Shown here piece by piece: positions 10,454 to 19,804 of a stretch of 64,000 bases of DNA. Made by a program: the position numbers and the translations under genes. The number at the start of each line of letters is the position of its first letter. Positions within the stretch are counted from its first letter, which is position 1. Under the pieces are notes generated by a model. It was not told the DNA's origin. It made no database searches and saw only the letters and a program-made list of their open reading frames with translations. This DNA comes from Providencia stuartii (lineage in GTDB: Bacteria; Pseudomonadota; Gammaproteobacteria; Enterobacterales; Enterobacteriaceae), in the NCBI RefSeq assembly GCF_029277985.1, contig NZ_CP119546.1:620001-684000 (forward strand), given 5' to 3'.

Positions 10454-11994
10454 TGAAAATTCGTTCTCAAGTCGGCATGGTATTGAATCTCGACAAATGT
10501 ATTGGCTGCCATACTTGTTCAGTGACCTGTAAAAATGTGTGGACTAGCCGTGAAGGTGTTGAATATGCTTGGTTTAATAACGTTGAAACTAAGCCAGGTA
10601 TCGGTTACCCCCATAATTGGGAAGATCAGGATAAATGGAAAGGGGGCTGGATCCGTAATATCAAAGGCAAATTAATTCCTCGAATGGGGAATCGAGTCGG
10701 GGTGCTCTCTAAGATTTTTGCAAACCCAGATGTACCTGCTCTTGATGATTATTATGAGCCGTTCGATTATGACTATAGCCATCTAAAAAATGCCAAAGAG
10801 GGTCAACATATCCCCACGGCTCGTCCGCGCTCATTAATTACTGGGCAGCGTATGAGCAATGTGAATATGGGGCCAAACTGGGAAGATGATCTTGGTGGTG
10901 AGTTTAGTCAACGTGCGCATGACAAGAACTTCGACAATATACAAAAAGAGATGTACGGGCAATTTGAAAATACCTTCATGATGTATTTGCCTCGTTTATG
11001 TGAACACTGTTTGAATCCAGCCTGTGTTGCAACCTGCCCGAGTGGGGCTATTTATAAACGCTCAGAAGACGGCATTGTTTTGATCGACCAAGACAAATGT
11101 CGTGGCTGGCGGATGTGTTTAACGGGCTGTCCATATAAGAAAATCTATTTCAACTGGAAGAGTGGTAAGTCAGAAAAATGTATTTTCTGTTATCCACGTA
11201 TCGAATCAGGTATGCCAACAGTGTGTTCTGAAACTTGCGTTGGACGTATCCGCTATTTAGGCGTGCTGCTTTATGATGCGGATAAAATTGAAGCTGCGGC
11301 AAGTACAGAAAAAGAAACGGATTTGTATCAAAGTCAACGGGATATTTTCCTTAATCCACATGATCCGATGGTGATTGAAGAAGCGCAAAAGCAAGGGATC
11401 CCTTTGAGTGTGATCGATGCCGCTCAGAAATCTCCCGTGTATAAAATGGCTATGGAATGGAAACTTGCTTTGCCATTACATCCTGAGTACCGAACTTTAC
11501 CAATGGTATGGTATGTGCCGCCTTTATCACCCATTCAATCCGTTGCAGATGCCGGTATGTTAGCGAGCAATGGCGTATTGCCAGATGTTGAAAGCTTACG
11601 TATCCCAGTTCAGTACCTTGCCAATTTGTTAACGGCGGGGGATGTTGAGCCTGTTTTATTGGCGCTTAAACGTATGTTGGCGATGCGACATTACAAACGA
11701 GCCGAAACGGTCGAAAATCAGTGTGATACCAGTGCGTTAGAACAAGTTGGATTAACGGAAGCACAGGCACAAGAAATGTATCGTTATTTGGCGATAGCGA
11801 ACTATGAAGATCGCTTTGTGATCCCATCGAGTCACCGTGAGTTAGCACGTGAAGCGTTCCCTGAAGCAAAAGCATGCGGCTTTAGCTTCGGTGACGGTTG
11901 TCATGGTAGTGATAATAAAGTGAATTTGTTCAACAGCCGCCGAATTGATGCGATAGATGTGACACCAAAAACACCGCAGGAGAAGACACTATGA
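10453..11994 (+). CDS. narH: Respiratory nitrate reductase A, beta subunit (iron-sulfur)
   Basis: NarH (513 residues) carries electrons from NarI haems to NarG. Four ferredoxin-like cysteine groups are visible: CIGCHTCSVTCKN near residues 16-28, CEHCLNPACVATCP near 183-196, CRGWRMCLTGCP near 216-227 and CIFCYPR with downstream Cys residues near 243-263. The Trp in CRGWRMC replaces a cysteine, the hallmark of the [3Fe-4S] cluster of this family. Translation is coupled: one base of overlap with narG, and an ATGA overlap with narJ. Confidence 0.97.
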   Translation: MKIRSQVGMVLNLDKCIGCHTCSVTCKNVWTSREGVEYAWFNNVETKPGIGYPHNWEDQDKWKGGWIRNIKGKLIPRMGNRVGVLSKIFANPDVPALDDYYEPFDYDYSHLKNAKEGQHIPTARPRSLITGQRMSNVNMGPNWEDDLGGEFSQRAHDKNFDNIQKEMYGQFENTFMMYLPRLCEHCLNPACVATCPSGAIYKRSEDGIVLIDQDKCRGWRMCLTGCPYKKIYFNWKSGKSEKCIFCYPRIESGMPTVCSETCVGRIRYLGVLLYDADKIEAAASTEKETDLYQSQRDIFLNPHDPMVIEEAQKQGIPLSVIDAAQKSPVYKMAMEWKLALPLHPEYRTLPMVWYVPPLSPIQSVADAGMLASNGVLPDVESLRIPVQYLANLLTAGDVEPVLLALKRMLAMRHYKRAETVENQCDTSALEQVGLTEAQAQEMYRYLAIANYEDRFVIPSSHRELAREAFPEAKACGFSFGDGCHGSDNKVNLFNSRRIDAIDVTPKTPQEKTL

Positions 11995-12713
11995 TCTCAT
12001 TAAAAGTGATTTCTCGATTACTTGATTATCCAACTGAGGTGTTATGGCAACATCGTGACGAACTGATTGAAGCGTTAGAACAGGCAAATGAATTACCGTT
12101 TACGCAGGCTATACAATTGATGATGTTTGTTCGTGAATATCTCAATGAAGATCTTTTAGATATGCAAGCACAGTACTGTGAATTGTTTGATAGGGGGCGA
12201 GCCACATCCTTACTGTTGTTTGAACATGTGCATGGCGAGTCACGTGATAGAGGCCAAGCCATGGTTGACTTGATGGCGCAGTATCAGCAACAAGGTCTAG
12301 CGCTAAATAGTCGTGAGTTGCCTGACTACTTACCCATTTATTTAGAATACCTGACGATCTTAGTACCAGAGCAAACACGTGAAGGTTTGCAAGATATAGC
12401 CCCGATTCTGGCGTTATTAGGGGAAAGATTGAAACAGCGACAAAGCCGATTTGGTCTGTTGTTTGACTTATTGCTCTCCCTTTCGGATAGCACGATAGAG
12501 ACGAGTCAATTACATGGTCAAGTAGCAGCGGAAGCACGTGATGATACACCTGAGGCACTCGATGCTGTTTGGGAAGAGGAGCAAGTGACATTCTTTGCTA
12601 ATGAAAAAAGCTGTAATAGTGAAGTGACGGCTCATCAGCAACGTTTTGCGAATGCAGTGGTTCCTCAATATTTGAATCTTGATGCAGGCCATAATGCGGG
12701 AGTTCAAAAATGA
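11991..12713 (+). CDS. narJ: Nitrate reductase molybdenum cofactor assembly chaperone
   Basis: NarJ (240 residues; E. coli 236) is a soluble TorD/DmsD-family chaperone that binds the NarG N-terminus and oversees cofactor insertion and membrane docking. It is not part of the mature enzyme. Recognisable segments are [12 protein letters not shown] at residues 8-19 and [21 protein letters not shown] at about 74-94. It overlaps narH by four bases (ATGA) and narI by four bases, so all four nar subunits are translationally coupled. Confidence 0.95.
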   Translation: MISLKVISRLLDYPTEVLWQHRDELIEALEQANELPFTQAIQLMMFVREYLNEDLLDMQAQYCELFDRGRATSLLLFEHVHGESRDRGQAMVDLMAQYQQQGLALNSRELPDYLPIYLEYLTILVPEQTREGLQDIAPILALLGERLKQRQSRFGLLFDLLLSLSDSTIETSQLHGQVAAEARDDTPEALDAVWEEEQVTFFANEKSCNSEVTAHQQRFANAVVPQYLNLDAGHNAGVQK

Positions 12714-13387
12714 ATTTTATCAATCAATTCTTCTTCGATATTTATCCCTATATCGCCGGTACTGTGTTTATTGTTGGTAGTTGGTTACGTTATGACTATG
12801 GACAATATAGTTGGCGAGCGGGTTCTAGCCAGATGCTCGACAAGAAGAATATGCGTTTAGCATCGAATCTGTTTCATATAGGGATTATTGGTGTGTTTGT
12901 GGGGCACTTTTTCGGTATGTTAACGCCCCATTGGATGTATGAATCCTTCTTACCAATGCATATTAAACAGTTAATGGCAATGGTGGGTGGTGGGATATGT
13001 GGCGTCATGGTACTCGTGGGCGGAGCGATGCTCTTGAAGCGTCGCTTAACTAACCCTCGTGTCAGAGCGACATCGTCTTTTGGCGACATTATGATCTTAA
13101 CTTTATTGGTTGTACAAGTTTGTTTGGGTCTGTTAACCATTCCATTCTCTGCTCAACATATGGACGGGAGTGAAATGTTGAAGCTAGTTGGCTGGGCACA
13201 ATCCGTGGTGACTTTCCATTGGGGCGCTTCACAATACCTTGACGGTGTTGGAATTGTCTTTAAATTACACCTTGTTTTAGGGATGACACTGTTCTTATTG
13301 TTCCCATTCTGCCGATTGGTTCATATTTGGAGCGCGCCGATAGAATATATTTCGCGTCGTTACCAAATAGTAAGAAATCGCCATTAA
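12710..13387 (+). CDS. narI: Respiratory nitrate reductase A, gamma subunit (cytochrome b)
   Basis: NarI (225 residues, same length as E. coli) is the membrane anchor that takes electrons from quinol on two b haems and passes them to NarH. Five transmembrane helices are apparent, with histidines in the helices that can serve as haem ligands (for example [14 protein letters not shown] near residues 57-70 and [22 protein letters not shown] near 184-205). It ends the narGHJI operon and is followed by a strong terminator. Confidence 0.95.
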   Translation: MNFINQFFFDIYPYIAGTVFIVGSWLRYDYGQYSWRAGSSQMLDKKNMRLASNLFHIGIIGVFVGHFFGMLTPHWMYESFLPMHIKQLMAMVGGGICGVMVLVGGAMLLKRRLTNPRVRATSSFGDIMILTLLVVQVCLGLLTIPFSAQHMDGSEMLKLVGWAQSVVTFHWGASQYLDGVGIVFKLHLVLGMTLFLLFPFCRLVHIWSAPIEYISRRYQIVRNRH

Positions 13388-13460
13388 AAATAGGCAGATA
13401 GATAACTGAAAGCCCCCTTTCATGTTCTTGTGTAGGCAACAAATATTGCTAATATAGCGA

Positions 13461-13489
13461 CCCTATATCAAAGATATAGGGTTTTTTTT
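13461..13489. terminator. Terminator between narI and yedI
   Basis: CCCTATATC (13461-13469) and GATATAGGG (13473-13481) form a perfect 9-bp stem with an AAA loop, followed by eight T residues. It ends the narGHJI transcript. yedI converges from the right, but the minus strand lacks a comparable T-run. Confidence 0.92.
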
Positions 13490-13493
13490 ACTT

Positions 13494-14420
13494 TTAAGCG
13501 GTTAAACGATTTTTAGCTTGTTTAATTAACGTGATGAGTAAGACGAGGACAATACCCACGAGCAAGCCGAAAATAAGGTTTGCAACAGGCGGCGTGATGA
13601 ACTGCATGATTGAACCTATGGTTGGAGTGAGTGAGGCTGCTAAGGCTAACTCTTCAATCCAATTATAGATAATGCTAATACCATGAGTCAGAATTCCACC
13701 GCCAACCATAAACATCGCTGCGGTACCTACAATGGATAAGGTCTTCATCAAATAAGGCGTCGCATAAATCAAGCCTTTACCTAGCTGACTTAATAATTTT
13801 GCTCTTTTTTTCTGCAAGTAGAATCCGAGGTCATCAAGTTTTACGATACCCGCAACTAGCCCATACACGCCTACCGTCATAACAATCGCAATGATGGATA
13901 GAACAATAACTTGATTCATAAATGTTGTGGCGGAAACAATACCCAGTGTGATGGCTATAATCTCAGCAGACAGTACGAAGTCAGTGCGTACCGCACCTTT
14001 GATTTTACTCTTTTCAAATGCGGCAAGCTCTTCGGGTGACATTGTGGCTTGTTGTTCTCTTTTTTCGCTTCTGTCTTGGTTTGAATGCAGATACTTATGC
14101 ATCAGTTTCTCTGCGCCTTCAAAGCACAGATAAGCCCCACCTATCATAAGGAGTGGTGTGACTGCCCAAGGAATAAATGCACTAATCAGTAAGGCAAGCG
14201 GAACTAATATCAATTTATTGATAAATGAACCTTTAGCCACGGCCCATACAACAGGGATTTCTCGTTCGGCTCGTACCCCCGTCACTTGTTGGGCATTTAA
14301 CGCGAGATCGTCACCTAACACGCCAGAGGTTTTTTTCGCGGCCATTTTTGTCATGACGGAGACATCATCTAATACAGCTGCAATGTCATCGAGTAAAGCA
14401 AGTAAGCTACTTCCTGCCAC
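13494..14420 (-). CDS. yedI: DUF808 family inner membrane protein YedI
   Basis: A 308-residue multi-pass membrane protein that matches E. coli YedI (305) along its length, starting with AGSSLLALLDDIA and including the conserved KKTSGVLGDDLALNAQQVTG (about residues 29-48). Its molecular function is unknown. The start is GTG at 14418-14420 with AAGGA about seven bases upstream on the minus strand, and the N-terminus then aligns exactly with YedI. It converges on narI and is not in an operon. Confidence 0.9.
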   Translation of the reverse strand: MAGSSLLALLDDIAAVLDDVSVMTKMAAKKTSGVLGDDLALNAQQVTGVRAEREIPVVWAVAKGSFINKLILVPLALLISAFIPWAVTPLLMIGGAYLCFEGAEKLMHKYLHSNQDRSEKREQQATMSPEELAAFEKSKIKGAVRTDFVLSAEIIAITLGIVSATTFMNQVIVLSIIAIVMTVGVYGLVAGIVKLDDLGFYLQKKRAKLLSQLGKGLIYATPYLMKTLSIVGTAAMFMVGGGILTHGISIIYNWIEELALAASLTPTIGSIMQFITPPVANLIFGLLVGIVLVLLITLIKQAKNRLTA

Positions 14421-14730
14421 AGAGTGATCCTTAATTATCCAATTTAAGATGCATTTAATGTTAATTAGGCTGATATTGCGATAATTAGTTCATCTTTGGA
14501 TAGGTAAATAAATCTGATTTGGAGAAAATTCATGAAAATGGTCAAACGGAATGTCGTGTCTTTTTAATTATGAATTTTTTATGACAATGGAACCTACTGA
14601 TCAATTTTCTCTCTAATCATCTAACTTATCTGGTTTAGATTGATGTCGGATATTGTACTTTTAGTCAAATAATGACGGAAAGTGACCCATAGAGGCACTT
14701 TCGAATGGAATGGTTTAATAAGGTTATTAC
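14421..14730. other. Intergenic region between yedI and the glycosyltransferase
   Basis: About 310 AT-rich bases between two divergent genes, so promoters for both are expected. GAAAGTG (14680-14686) and CACTTTC (14697-14703) can pair as a small hairpin shortly before the glycosyltransferase start. Nothing else is recognisable. Confidence 0.5.
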
Positions 14731-15714
14731 ATGTCTTCTCAGCCGGTTTTGAGTATTGTTGTTGCCGTTTATAATGGTGAAAAATTTCTTCCTCATTTTT
14801 TTGATAGCTTGCTCGCGCAAAACTTAAGTCATTGGGAGCTGATCGTTGTTAATGATGGCTCCACAGATAACAGTGAAGAGGTGATACGCCAGTATCAAGC
14901 TAAATTCGCCTGCTTTAAATTACTCACACAAGAGAACCAAGGCGTTTCGGTGGCTCGTAATACAGGGATGGCTCAAGCTGTAGGGCAATACATCACTTTT
15001 CCTGACATTGATGATGAAATTAGCCCGAATATGTACGGTCGCCTGTTGGAAATCGCGCTCGCCGGCGATTTGGATGTAGCCACCTGTAATGGCACTTATA
15101 TTTATACCAATGGAGACGCACCAAAGGCCATTTTCCCGCCTAATAAGGTTCCTTCTACTGGCATAATTAGTGGCCCAGAATGGCTAGAAATAGGCCTAAG
15201 TTCACGCAAGTTTTTGCATGTTACATGGTTAAATCTCTATCGTTTAGATTTAATCCGTCAACACAATTTCACGTTTGAACCTAAGCTACATCATCAGGAT
15301 ATTCCTTGGACGACGGAACTCTTGCTGGTGGCGAAGCGCGTTCAATTTATCAACGAACAGTATTATGAGTATTTAATTCATAACCAATCAGTTTCCCATT
15401 CCCTGACAGGGGATGAACGCTCTGTTCGCAAAATTAATACTTACTTGAAAATCATTGATATGTTACTCGACATATACAAGCGCTACCCAGAACAAGTCAA
15501 ACAAGCCCCTTCCTGCTTGTGGCAAGTCGGTAAAGAAGGCCTCGGCATCACTCAAGCATTACTTTCCATTCAGTCACCTGAAATCCAACGTGATATGACA
15601 CGGATGTTCTTTGAAAAAGGTTATTGGAACGTGATTTGGTCTCATGCAACGACGGTAAAATTAAAATGGCGGTTGATTCGTCGCTACAGCAAACTAAAAG
15701 CCATCGCTAAATAA
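14731..15714 (+). CDS. Family 2 glycosyltransferase
   Basis: A 327-residue GT-A fold glycosyltransferase. The N-terminus has the nucleotide-sugar binding signature LSIVVAVYNGEKFL (residues 7-20), then VVNDGSTDNS (about 39-48) and a DXD-like metal motif DIDDE (about 92-96). No signal peptide and no clear transmembrane segment are seen, so it is probably cytosolic or peripheral. Proteins of this type build lipopolysaccharide core, O-antigen or capsule, but the gene stands alone, with no neighbouring polysaccharide genes to name a substrate. AAGG lies seven bases before the ATG. Confidence 0.85.
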   Translation: MSSQPVLSIVVAVYNGEKFLPHFFDSLLAQNLSHWELIVVNDGSTDNSEEVIRQYQAKFACFKLLTQENQGVSVARNTGMAQAVGQYITFPDIDDEISPNMYGRLLEIALAGDLDVATCNGTYIYTNGDAPKAIFPPNKVPSTGIISGPEWLEIGLSSRKFLHVTWLNLYRLDLIRQHNFTFEPKLHHQDIPWTTELLLVAKRVQFINEQYYEYLIHNQSVSHSLTGDERSVRKINTYLKIIDMLLDIYKRYPEQVKQAPSCLWQVGKEGLGITQALLSIQSPEIQRDMTRMFFEKGYWNVIWSHATTVKLKWRLIRRYSKLKAIAK

Positions 15715-15721
15715 TTATTTA

Positions 15722-15750
15722 AAGGGGGATAGCGATATAAACTCCCCCTT
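15722..15750. terminator. Hairpin between convergent glycosyltransferase and nucleoside hydrolase genes
   Basis: AAGGGGGA (15722-15729) and TCCCCCTT (15743-15750) are perfect inverted repeats with a 13-base loop. Neither side has a long T-run, so this is a plausible but not ideal bidirectional terminator. Confidence 0.55.
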
Positions 15751-15764
15751 GTCGATGCACTAAC

Positions 15765-16712
15765 TTACTGATGAGACAAACGTTTTAGGGATTCAAAGAA
15801 TAATTTCCATAAGCCATCATTATCTAATTGTGTCGCGACTTGTGTATGGCAATCACTGGGCAGTGGGTGTCGAAAATCAGTGACTGTCATGCCGGTGGTT
15901 AATGTGCCTTGTAGTTCAATATTCACAGGGGCTTTTTGCGTTTTAATTAATGTGGGATCAATAACATATGCAACAGCGCAGAGATCATGTACTGGCGCGT
16001 GCTGATTGGTACCACTGCGTTGACGATATCCGGCAGTGTAGAAGTTCAGCGAGTCCACGACAAACTGGCTGATTGGCGTATTGAGTGCGGCAATATCAGC
16101 CATGGTTTTATCCGTTGGTCTTGCTTGATGTGTTAAATCCAAACCAACCATAGTGAGGGGCCAGTGCTCATTAAACACAATGTGAGCAGCCTCAGGATCG
16201 ATAGCGATATTAAATTCAGCAACCGCAGAACGGTTACCCGTATGATACCCACCTCCCATCAAAACAACTTCTTTGACGAGTTCAACGATTTCAGGCGCCT
16301 TTCTCACAGCAAGTGCAATGTTCGTTAGGCCACCAATAGGCACTAGAGTGATCGTTTTCGGTGGATGAGCTTTTAATGTTTCAATGATCAGATCCACGGC
16401 ATGACGTTGATCAAGAGGAAGCGTCGATTCAGGAAGATGCGTGCCATCCAATCCACTTGTGCCGTGAACTTCGGGAGCATTTTGGATCTTGCGTACTAAT
16501 GGGCGATGGCAGCCGGCAGCAATAGGAATGTGTTTAGCCCCCGCGAATTCTGTTATTGCTAAGGCGTTACGAGTGACTTTTTCTAACGTTTGATTACCCA
16601 CGACAGTAGTGATAGCCAGTATATCGATATCAGGGTGTCCTAGGGCCAATAGGATTGCCATTGCATCATCATGGCCAGGATCACAATCTAAAATGATTTT
16701 CTTTTGTGTCAT
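15765..16712 (-). CDS. Inosine-uridine preferring nucleoside hydrolase (RihA/RihB type)
   Basis: A 315-residue cytosolic nucleoside N-ribohydrolase. The N-terminal DCDPGHDDAMA (residues 9-19) supplies the calcium-binding aspartates of the family. VVLMGGGY, the EFNIAIDPEAA segment and the late His in HAPVHDLCA complete the active site. The enzyme releases the base and ribose from ribonucleosides. The sequence resembles E. coli RihB slightly more than RihA at the N-terminus, but pyrimidine preference cannot be settled by eye, so no symbol is given. AGGAG lies upstream of the ATG. It is a single-gene unit, divergent from the LuxR-type regulator. Confidence 0.88.
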   Translation of the reverse strand: MTQKKIILDCDPGHDDAMAILLALGHPDIDILAITTVVGNQTLEKVTRNALAITEFAGAKHIPIAAGCHRPLVRKIQNAPEVHGTSGLDGTHLPESTLPLDQRHAVDLIIETLKAHPPKTITLVPIGGLTNIALAVRKAPEIVELVKEVVLMGGGYHTGNRSAVAEFNIAIDPEAAHIVFNEHWPLTMVGLDLTHQARPTDKTMADIAALNTPISQFVVDSLNFYTAGYRQRSGTNQHAPVHDLCAVAYVIDPTLIKTQKAPVNIELQGTLTTGMTVTDFRHPLPSDCHTQVATQLDNDGLWKLFFESLKRLSHQ

Positions 16713-17051
16713 TTTCTCTCCTAAAGTCGGTAAGTCTACAGTGAATGGCGGATAAAATAATAAATCATAGTCTCAATAGCAGTAATTCAATAGGTTAGTC
16801 GTTTTAATTAAATGATTAACATAAAAAATTTAGGCGGGAAATTTTGTTGATACACCTAGAAATTATAGGGATAGAGATAAATAGTTGGTAACAAATTATT
16901 AATACTTTTGGACGATAGTGTGATTTAATTAACATATTAATAACAATAGAATTGAGTTGCTAGGGATAATATGGTTTTTATAGGCTTTGAGTTATGATTT
17001 TATCGCTTAGAGCTAATAGCTTATTAATAAGTTAATAACTTTGGAGGCAGA
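16713..17051. other. Intergenic region upstream of the nucleoside hydrolase and luxR-type gene
   Basis: About 340 very AT-rich bases between two divergent genes. It should hold both promoters, but no operator or RNA gene is recognisable. Confidence 0.5.
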
Positions 17052-17822
17052 ATGGAAAACTATCTGGATAAACTACCTGATGTGATTGATTCTGTTGCAA
17101 CCAACCAGTTTTATCCCAATTTATTATCTTGGCTATCATCATTTATCGCCTTTGATAATGCGATTGTTTATTCCTTTGAAAAAAATGCCCCACCGCGTTT
17201 CCTTTCAAAAGTGGAAAAACGTAATAGTGATAGCGTAAACCGTATCTACCAGCGCGGCGCTTATCTTATGGATCCCTTCTATCAGGAGTTACAGAAAGGG
17301 GGCGGTTCACAAGTTTTAACATTACGGGAATTGGCTCCGAAAGGTTTCTATCATACAGATTATTATCTCAATTTTTACCGCAAAACGGGCTGGTGTGATG
17401 AAGCTGGGTTATTGCTAGAAATTACCCCAGATAGGCAGCTAGGTATCTTTTTTGGCAATGAAGATGAACCGTTTTTATCTGAAAAATCGACCCAAGCCCC
17501 CCTAAAAGAAGCTTTTGAAATCATTCGTAGTATGGCGAAACTGCATAAAGAAGTTTCACCGAATGATGTTTCTCATCATTATCGTTTAGCGGATATGCAG
17601 ACTCATTTTGGTTTAACGCCAAGAGAGTGTGAAGTCGTTGAGTTGATCCTTGAAGGTAAAGGCTCCCCGCAAATTGCTGAATCGCTATTTATTAGCTTAG
17701 GTACGGTAAAAAACCATCGCAAAAACATTTATCAAAAGTTAGACATTCGTTCACAGGCTGAATTATTTAACTTGTTAATGAGCCATCATCATTATTCCTC
17801 TTATCGTCATCGTTTATGTTAA
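17052..17822 (+). CDS. LuxR family transcriptional regulator
   Basis: A 256-residue regulator with an N-terminal alpha/beta sensory domain resembling the autoinducer-binding fold (about residues 20-160, including the segment DPFYQEL) and a C-terminal GerE helix-turn-helix starting at LTPRECEVVELILEGKGSPQIA (about 186-207). No LuxI-type synthase is nearby, so it is a LuxR solo whose ligand is more likely a small metabolite. GGAGG precedes the ATG. It lies 235 bases upstream of the flavoprotein-cupin-dehydrogenase operon on the same strand and probably controls it. A similar regulator pairs with a permease at 32534-33603. Confidence 0.8.
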   Translation: MENYLDKLPDVIDSVATNQFYPNLLSWLSSFIAFDNAIVYSFEKNAPPRFLSKVEKRNSDSVNRIYQRGAYLMDPFYQELQKGGGSQVLTLRELAPKGFYHTDYYLNFYRKTGWCDEAGLLLEITPDRQLGIFFGNEDEPFLSEKSTQAPLKEAFEIIRSMAKLHKEVSPNDVSHHYRLADMQTHFGLTPRECEVVELILEGKGSPQIAESLFISLGTVKNHRKNIYQKLDIRSQAELFNLLMSHHHYSSYRHRLC

Positions 17823-18057
17823 AAACTAGGCTCTAAATAGCACTAGATAATTTAAATTATTAATATCAAAACTAAACTTAATCAATTGATTTAAAAATAT
17901 AAATATTGAATTTTTATTTTGTTGTTTATATCTAAATATTCTACCTGTGTCACAAATGTTAAATTGATGTTTCAAATGTCCCTAAAGGGCTATGTAAATG
18001 TTAATTCAAGGTTAAGATAATCAAGGTTATCGAAAGATACTAAACAGGGTATCCATT
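17823..18057. promoter_or_regulatory. Promoter region of the amine oxidase operon with a CCCTAAAGGG dyad
   Basis: This spacer between the regulator and the FAD oxidoreductase contains the perfect dyad CCCTAAAGGG (17980-17989). A related core, CCTTTAGG, sits inside the 20-bp dyad upstream of the permease that is divergent from the second LuxR-type regulator. It is a candidate operator, by position and symmetry only. Confidence 0.4.
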
Positions 18058-19362
18058 ATGAATAACCAAGTAGAATCATTGACTTATTATGCTGCTACCA
18101 AAAAGTATGATCTCCGTTTTCCAACATTAAAAGAAGATCTTGATGTGGATGTCGTGATCATTGGTGGTGGGTTTTCCGGTATCCATACAGCGCTTGAGTT
18201 ATGTGAAAAGGGCATTACTAATATTGCCATTTTAGAAGGGCGCTATTTGGGGTATGGCGGAACTGGGCGCAACGGCGGTCAAGTGATGGCAGGTATTGGC
18301 CATGATATTGATGCGATCAAAAAATATGTAGGGAAAGAAGGCTTAGAGACCATTTTTAAATTGAGCAATATGGGTGCAGGGATCATGCGCGACCGTATCG
18401 CTAAATATAATATTGATGCCGATTTTTGCAGTGGTTATGCCTATTTAGGTAGTAACAAACGCCAAGAAAAAACCCTACGTAGCTGGTTAAAAGATTTTAA
18501 AGCCGTTGATCCAGAGGAAGAAATTGAATTTTATGCAGGATCAGATCTGAAACAGATCATCGGTTCCGATGCCTACACTTGCGGTATAAAGCACATGGGC
18601 GGTGGTCATGTTCACTCGTTGAATCTGCTGTTAGGTGAAGCGAAGGCGGTTAGTGAAGTCTACGGTGCAAAAATTTTCGAAAACAGCCAAGTTCTTAATG
18701 TCGAATATGGGAACACCGTGACTGTGCGTACGGCAATGGGGACGGTGCGAGCTCAAAAAATGTTGTGGGCTTGTGACTCATTCCTTAACGGCCTTGAACC
18801 TACGATTTATCCAAAAACCATTAATACCTATGCTTATCAATTAATGACAGAAGAACTACCTGAAGAGTTAATTGAACGAATAAGTCCTATTCGTGGTGCT
18901 TATAGCGATATTCGTCCTGTCATTGATTACTATCGTGTGACCAAAGAAAACAGATTATTGTTTGGCAGTTCAACCCATTTCCTTGAGTACATTCCTTCTG
19001 ATTTAAAAGCTTGGAATCGCAATTTGATGCTGAAAATTTTTCCATACTTGAAAGATGTCAAAATCGAATTGGCATGGGGTGGACCGATGGCATGTAGTGC
19101 TAACCTATTTCCACAAATAGGCTCATTGCCACAGCATAAAAACGTGTTTTATGCGCAAGGTTACTCAGGTTTTGGTGTAACACCGAGCCAGATCGTTTGT
19201 AAAGTGCTTGCTGAAGGCATGGTTGAAGGGTCAAGTCGTTATGACTTAATGAGTTCCATTCCTCATGCCAATATTATTGGTAAAGATAAACTTCGTAATG
19301 TCATTGTGTCATTGGCGAAAATTGCTCACCAAACTTCGGGTTACTGGCAAGGGCGCCGCTAA
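18058..19362 (+). CDS. FAD-dependent amine oxidoreductase (PuuB-like, DAO family)
   Basis: A 434-residue flavoprotein of the D-amino acid oxidase superfamily. A dinucleotide-binding motif VDVVIIGGGFSGIHTALEL lies at about residues 27-45, and GYGGTGRNGGQVMAG, typical of the PuuB/OrdL group, follows at about 65-79. A C-terminal flavin contact region contains YAQGYSGFGV. PuuB itself oxidises gamma-glutamylputrescine; these relatives oxidise amines or amino acids to aldehydes with release of ammonia. The gene is followed by a cupin and an aldehyde dehydrogenase that would take the aldehyde product. The true substrate is unknown, because no glutamylpolyamine ligase (PuuA) or hydrolase (PuuD) is nearby. 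Confidence 0.8.
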   Translation: MNNQVESLTYYAATKKYDLRFPTLKEDLDVDVVIIGGGFSGIHTALELCEKGITNIAILEGRYLGYGGTGRNGGQVMAGIGHDIDAIKKYVGKEGLETIFKLSNMGAGIMRDRIAKYNIDADFCSGYAYLGSNKRQEKTLRSWLKDFKAVDPEEEIEFYAGSDLKQIIGSDAYTCGIKHMGGGHVHSLNLLLGEAKAVSEVYGAKIFENSQVLNVEYGNTVTVRTAMGTVRAQKMLWACDSFLNGLEPTIYPKTINTYAYQLMTEELPEELIERISPIRGAYSDIRPVIDYYRVTKENRLLFGSSTHFLEYIPSDLKAWNRNLMLKIFPYLKDVKIELAWGGPMACSANLFPQIGSLPQHKNVFYAQGYSGFGVTPSQIVCKVLAEGMVEGSSRYDLMSSIPHANIIGKDKLRNVIVSLAKIAHQTSGYWQGRR

Positions 19363-19409
19363 TCTAAGTATTTCTGTATCATCTTGTTAATTTATAAAAA
19401 GGTAACGTC

Positions 19410-19778
19410 ATGATTAGTCCATTATTACTAAATAAGCCACTACCAGAATTACTCAATATTGGCAGTGTTACGAACTTAGGCTCTGTCGTTGTTGAAGGTG
19501 ACCCGCAAGCAAGCGTTGCGATGATTCATGGTGAACCAACAGATAATTTAACTTGCGGTATTTTCGCCTGTACCAAAGGTAAATTTAAAATGGTTTACCC
19601 ATTTGATGAAATGGCTACCGTATACGAAGGTTCGGTTAAACTGACCGATGTAAAAACCGGAACAACTGTTGAATACCATAAAGGTGACTCTTGGTTTGCT
19701 GCTAAAGGCACTGAAGTCCTGTGGGAGATCACCGCTGAACGTTTTGTTAAGCATTACCTTGCTTGTGTAAATGCATAA
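19410..19778 (+). CDS. Small cupin-domain protein (EutQ-like)
   Basis: A 122-residue single-domain cupin, with the two glycine-containing cupin segments around GIFACTKGKFKMVYPFDEMATVYEG (second half of this run at residues 60-73) and YHKGDSWFAAKGTEVLWEI (about 90-108). The set resembles the DUF861/EutQ group, for which no general reaction can be stated. It lies between an amine oxidase-like flavoprotein and an aldehyde dehydrogenase and is probably cotranscribed (gaps of 47 and 26 bases). It may act as an accessory enzyme or sensor for an amine-derived intermediate. Confidence 0.75.
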   Translation: MISPLLLNKPLPELLNIGSVTNLGSVVVEGDPQASVAMIHGEPTDNLTCGIFACTKGKFKMVYPFDEMATVYEGSVKLTDVKTGTTVEYHKGDSWFAAKGTEVLWEITAERFVKHYLACVNA

Positions 19779-19804
19779 TTAACTTTTAAAGTGGAGTGAT
19801 AACG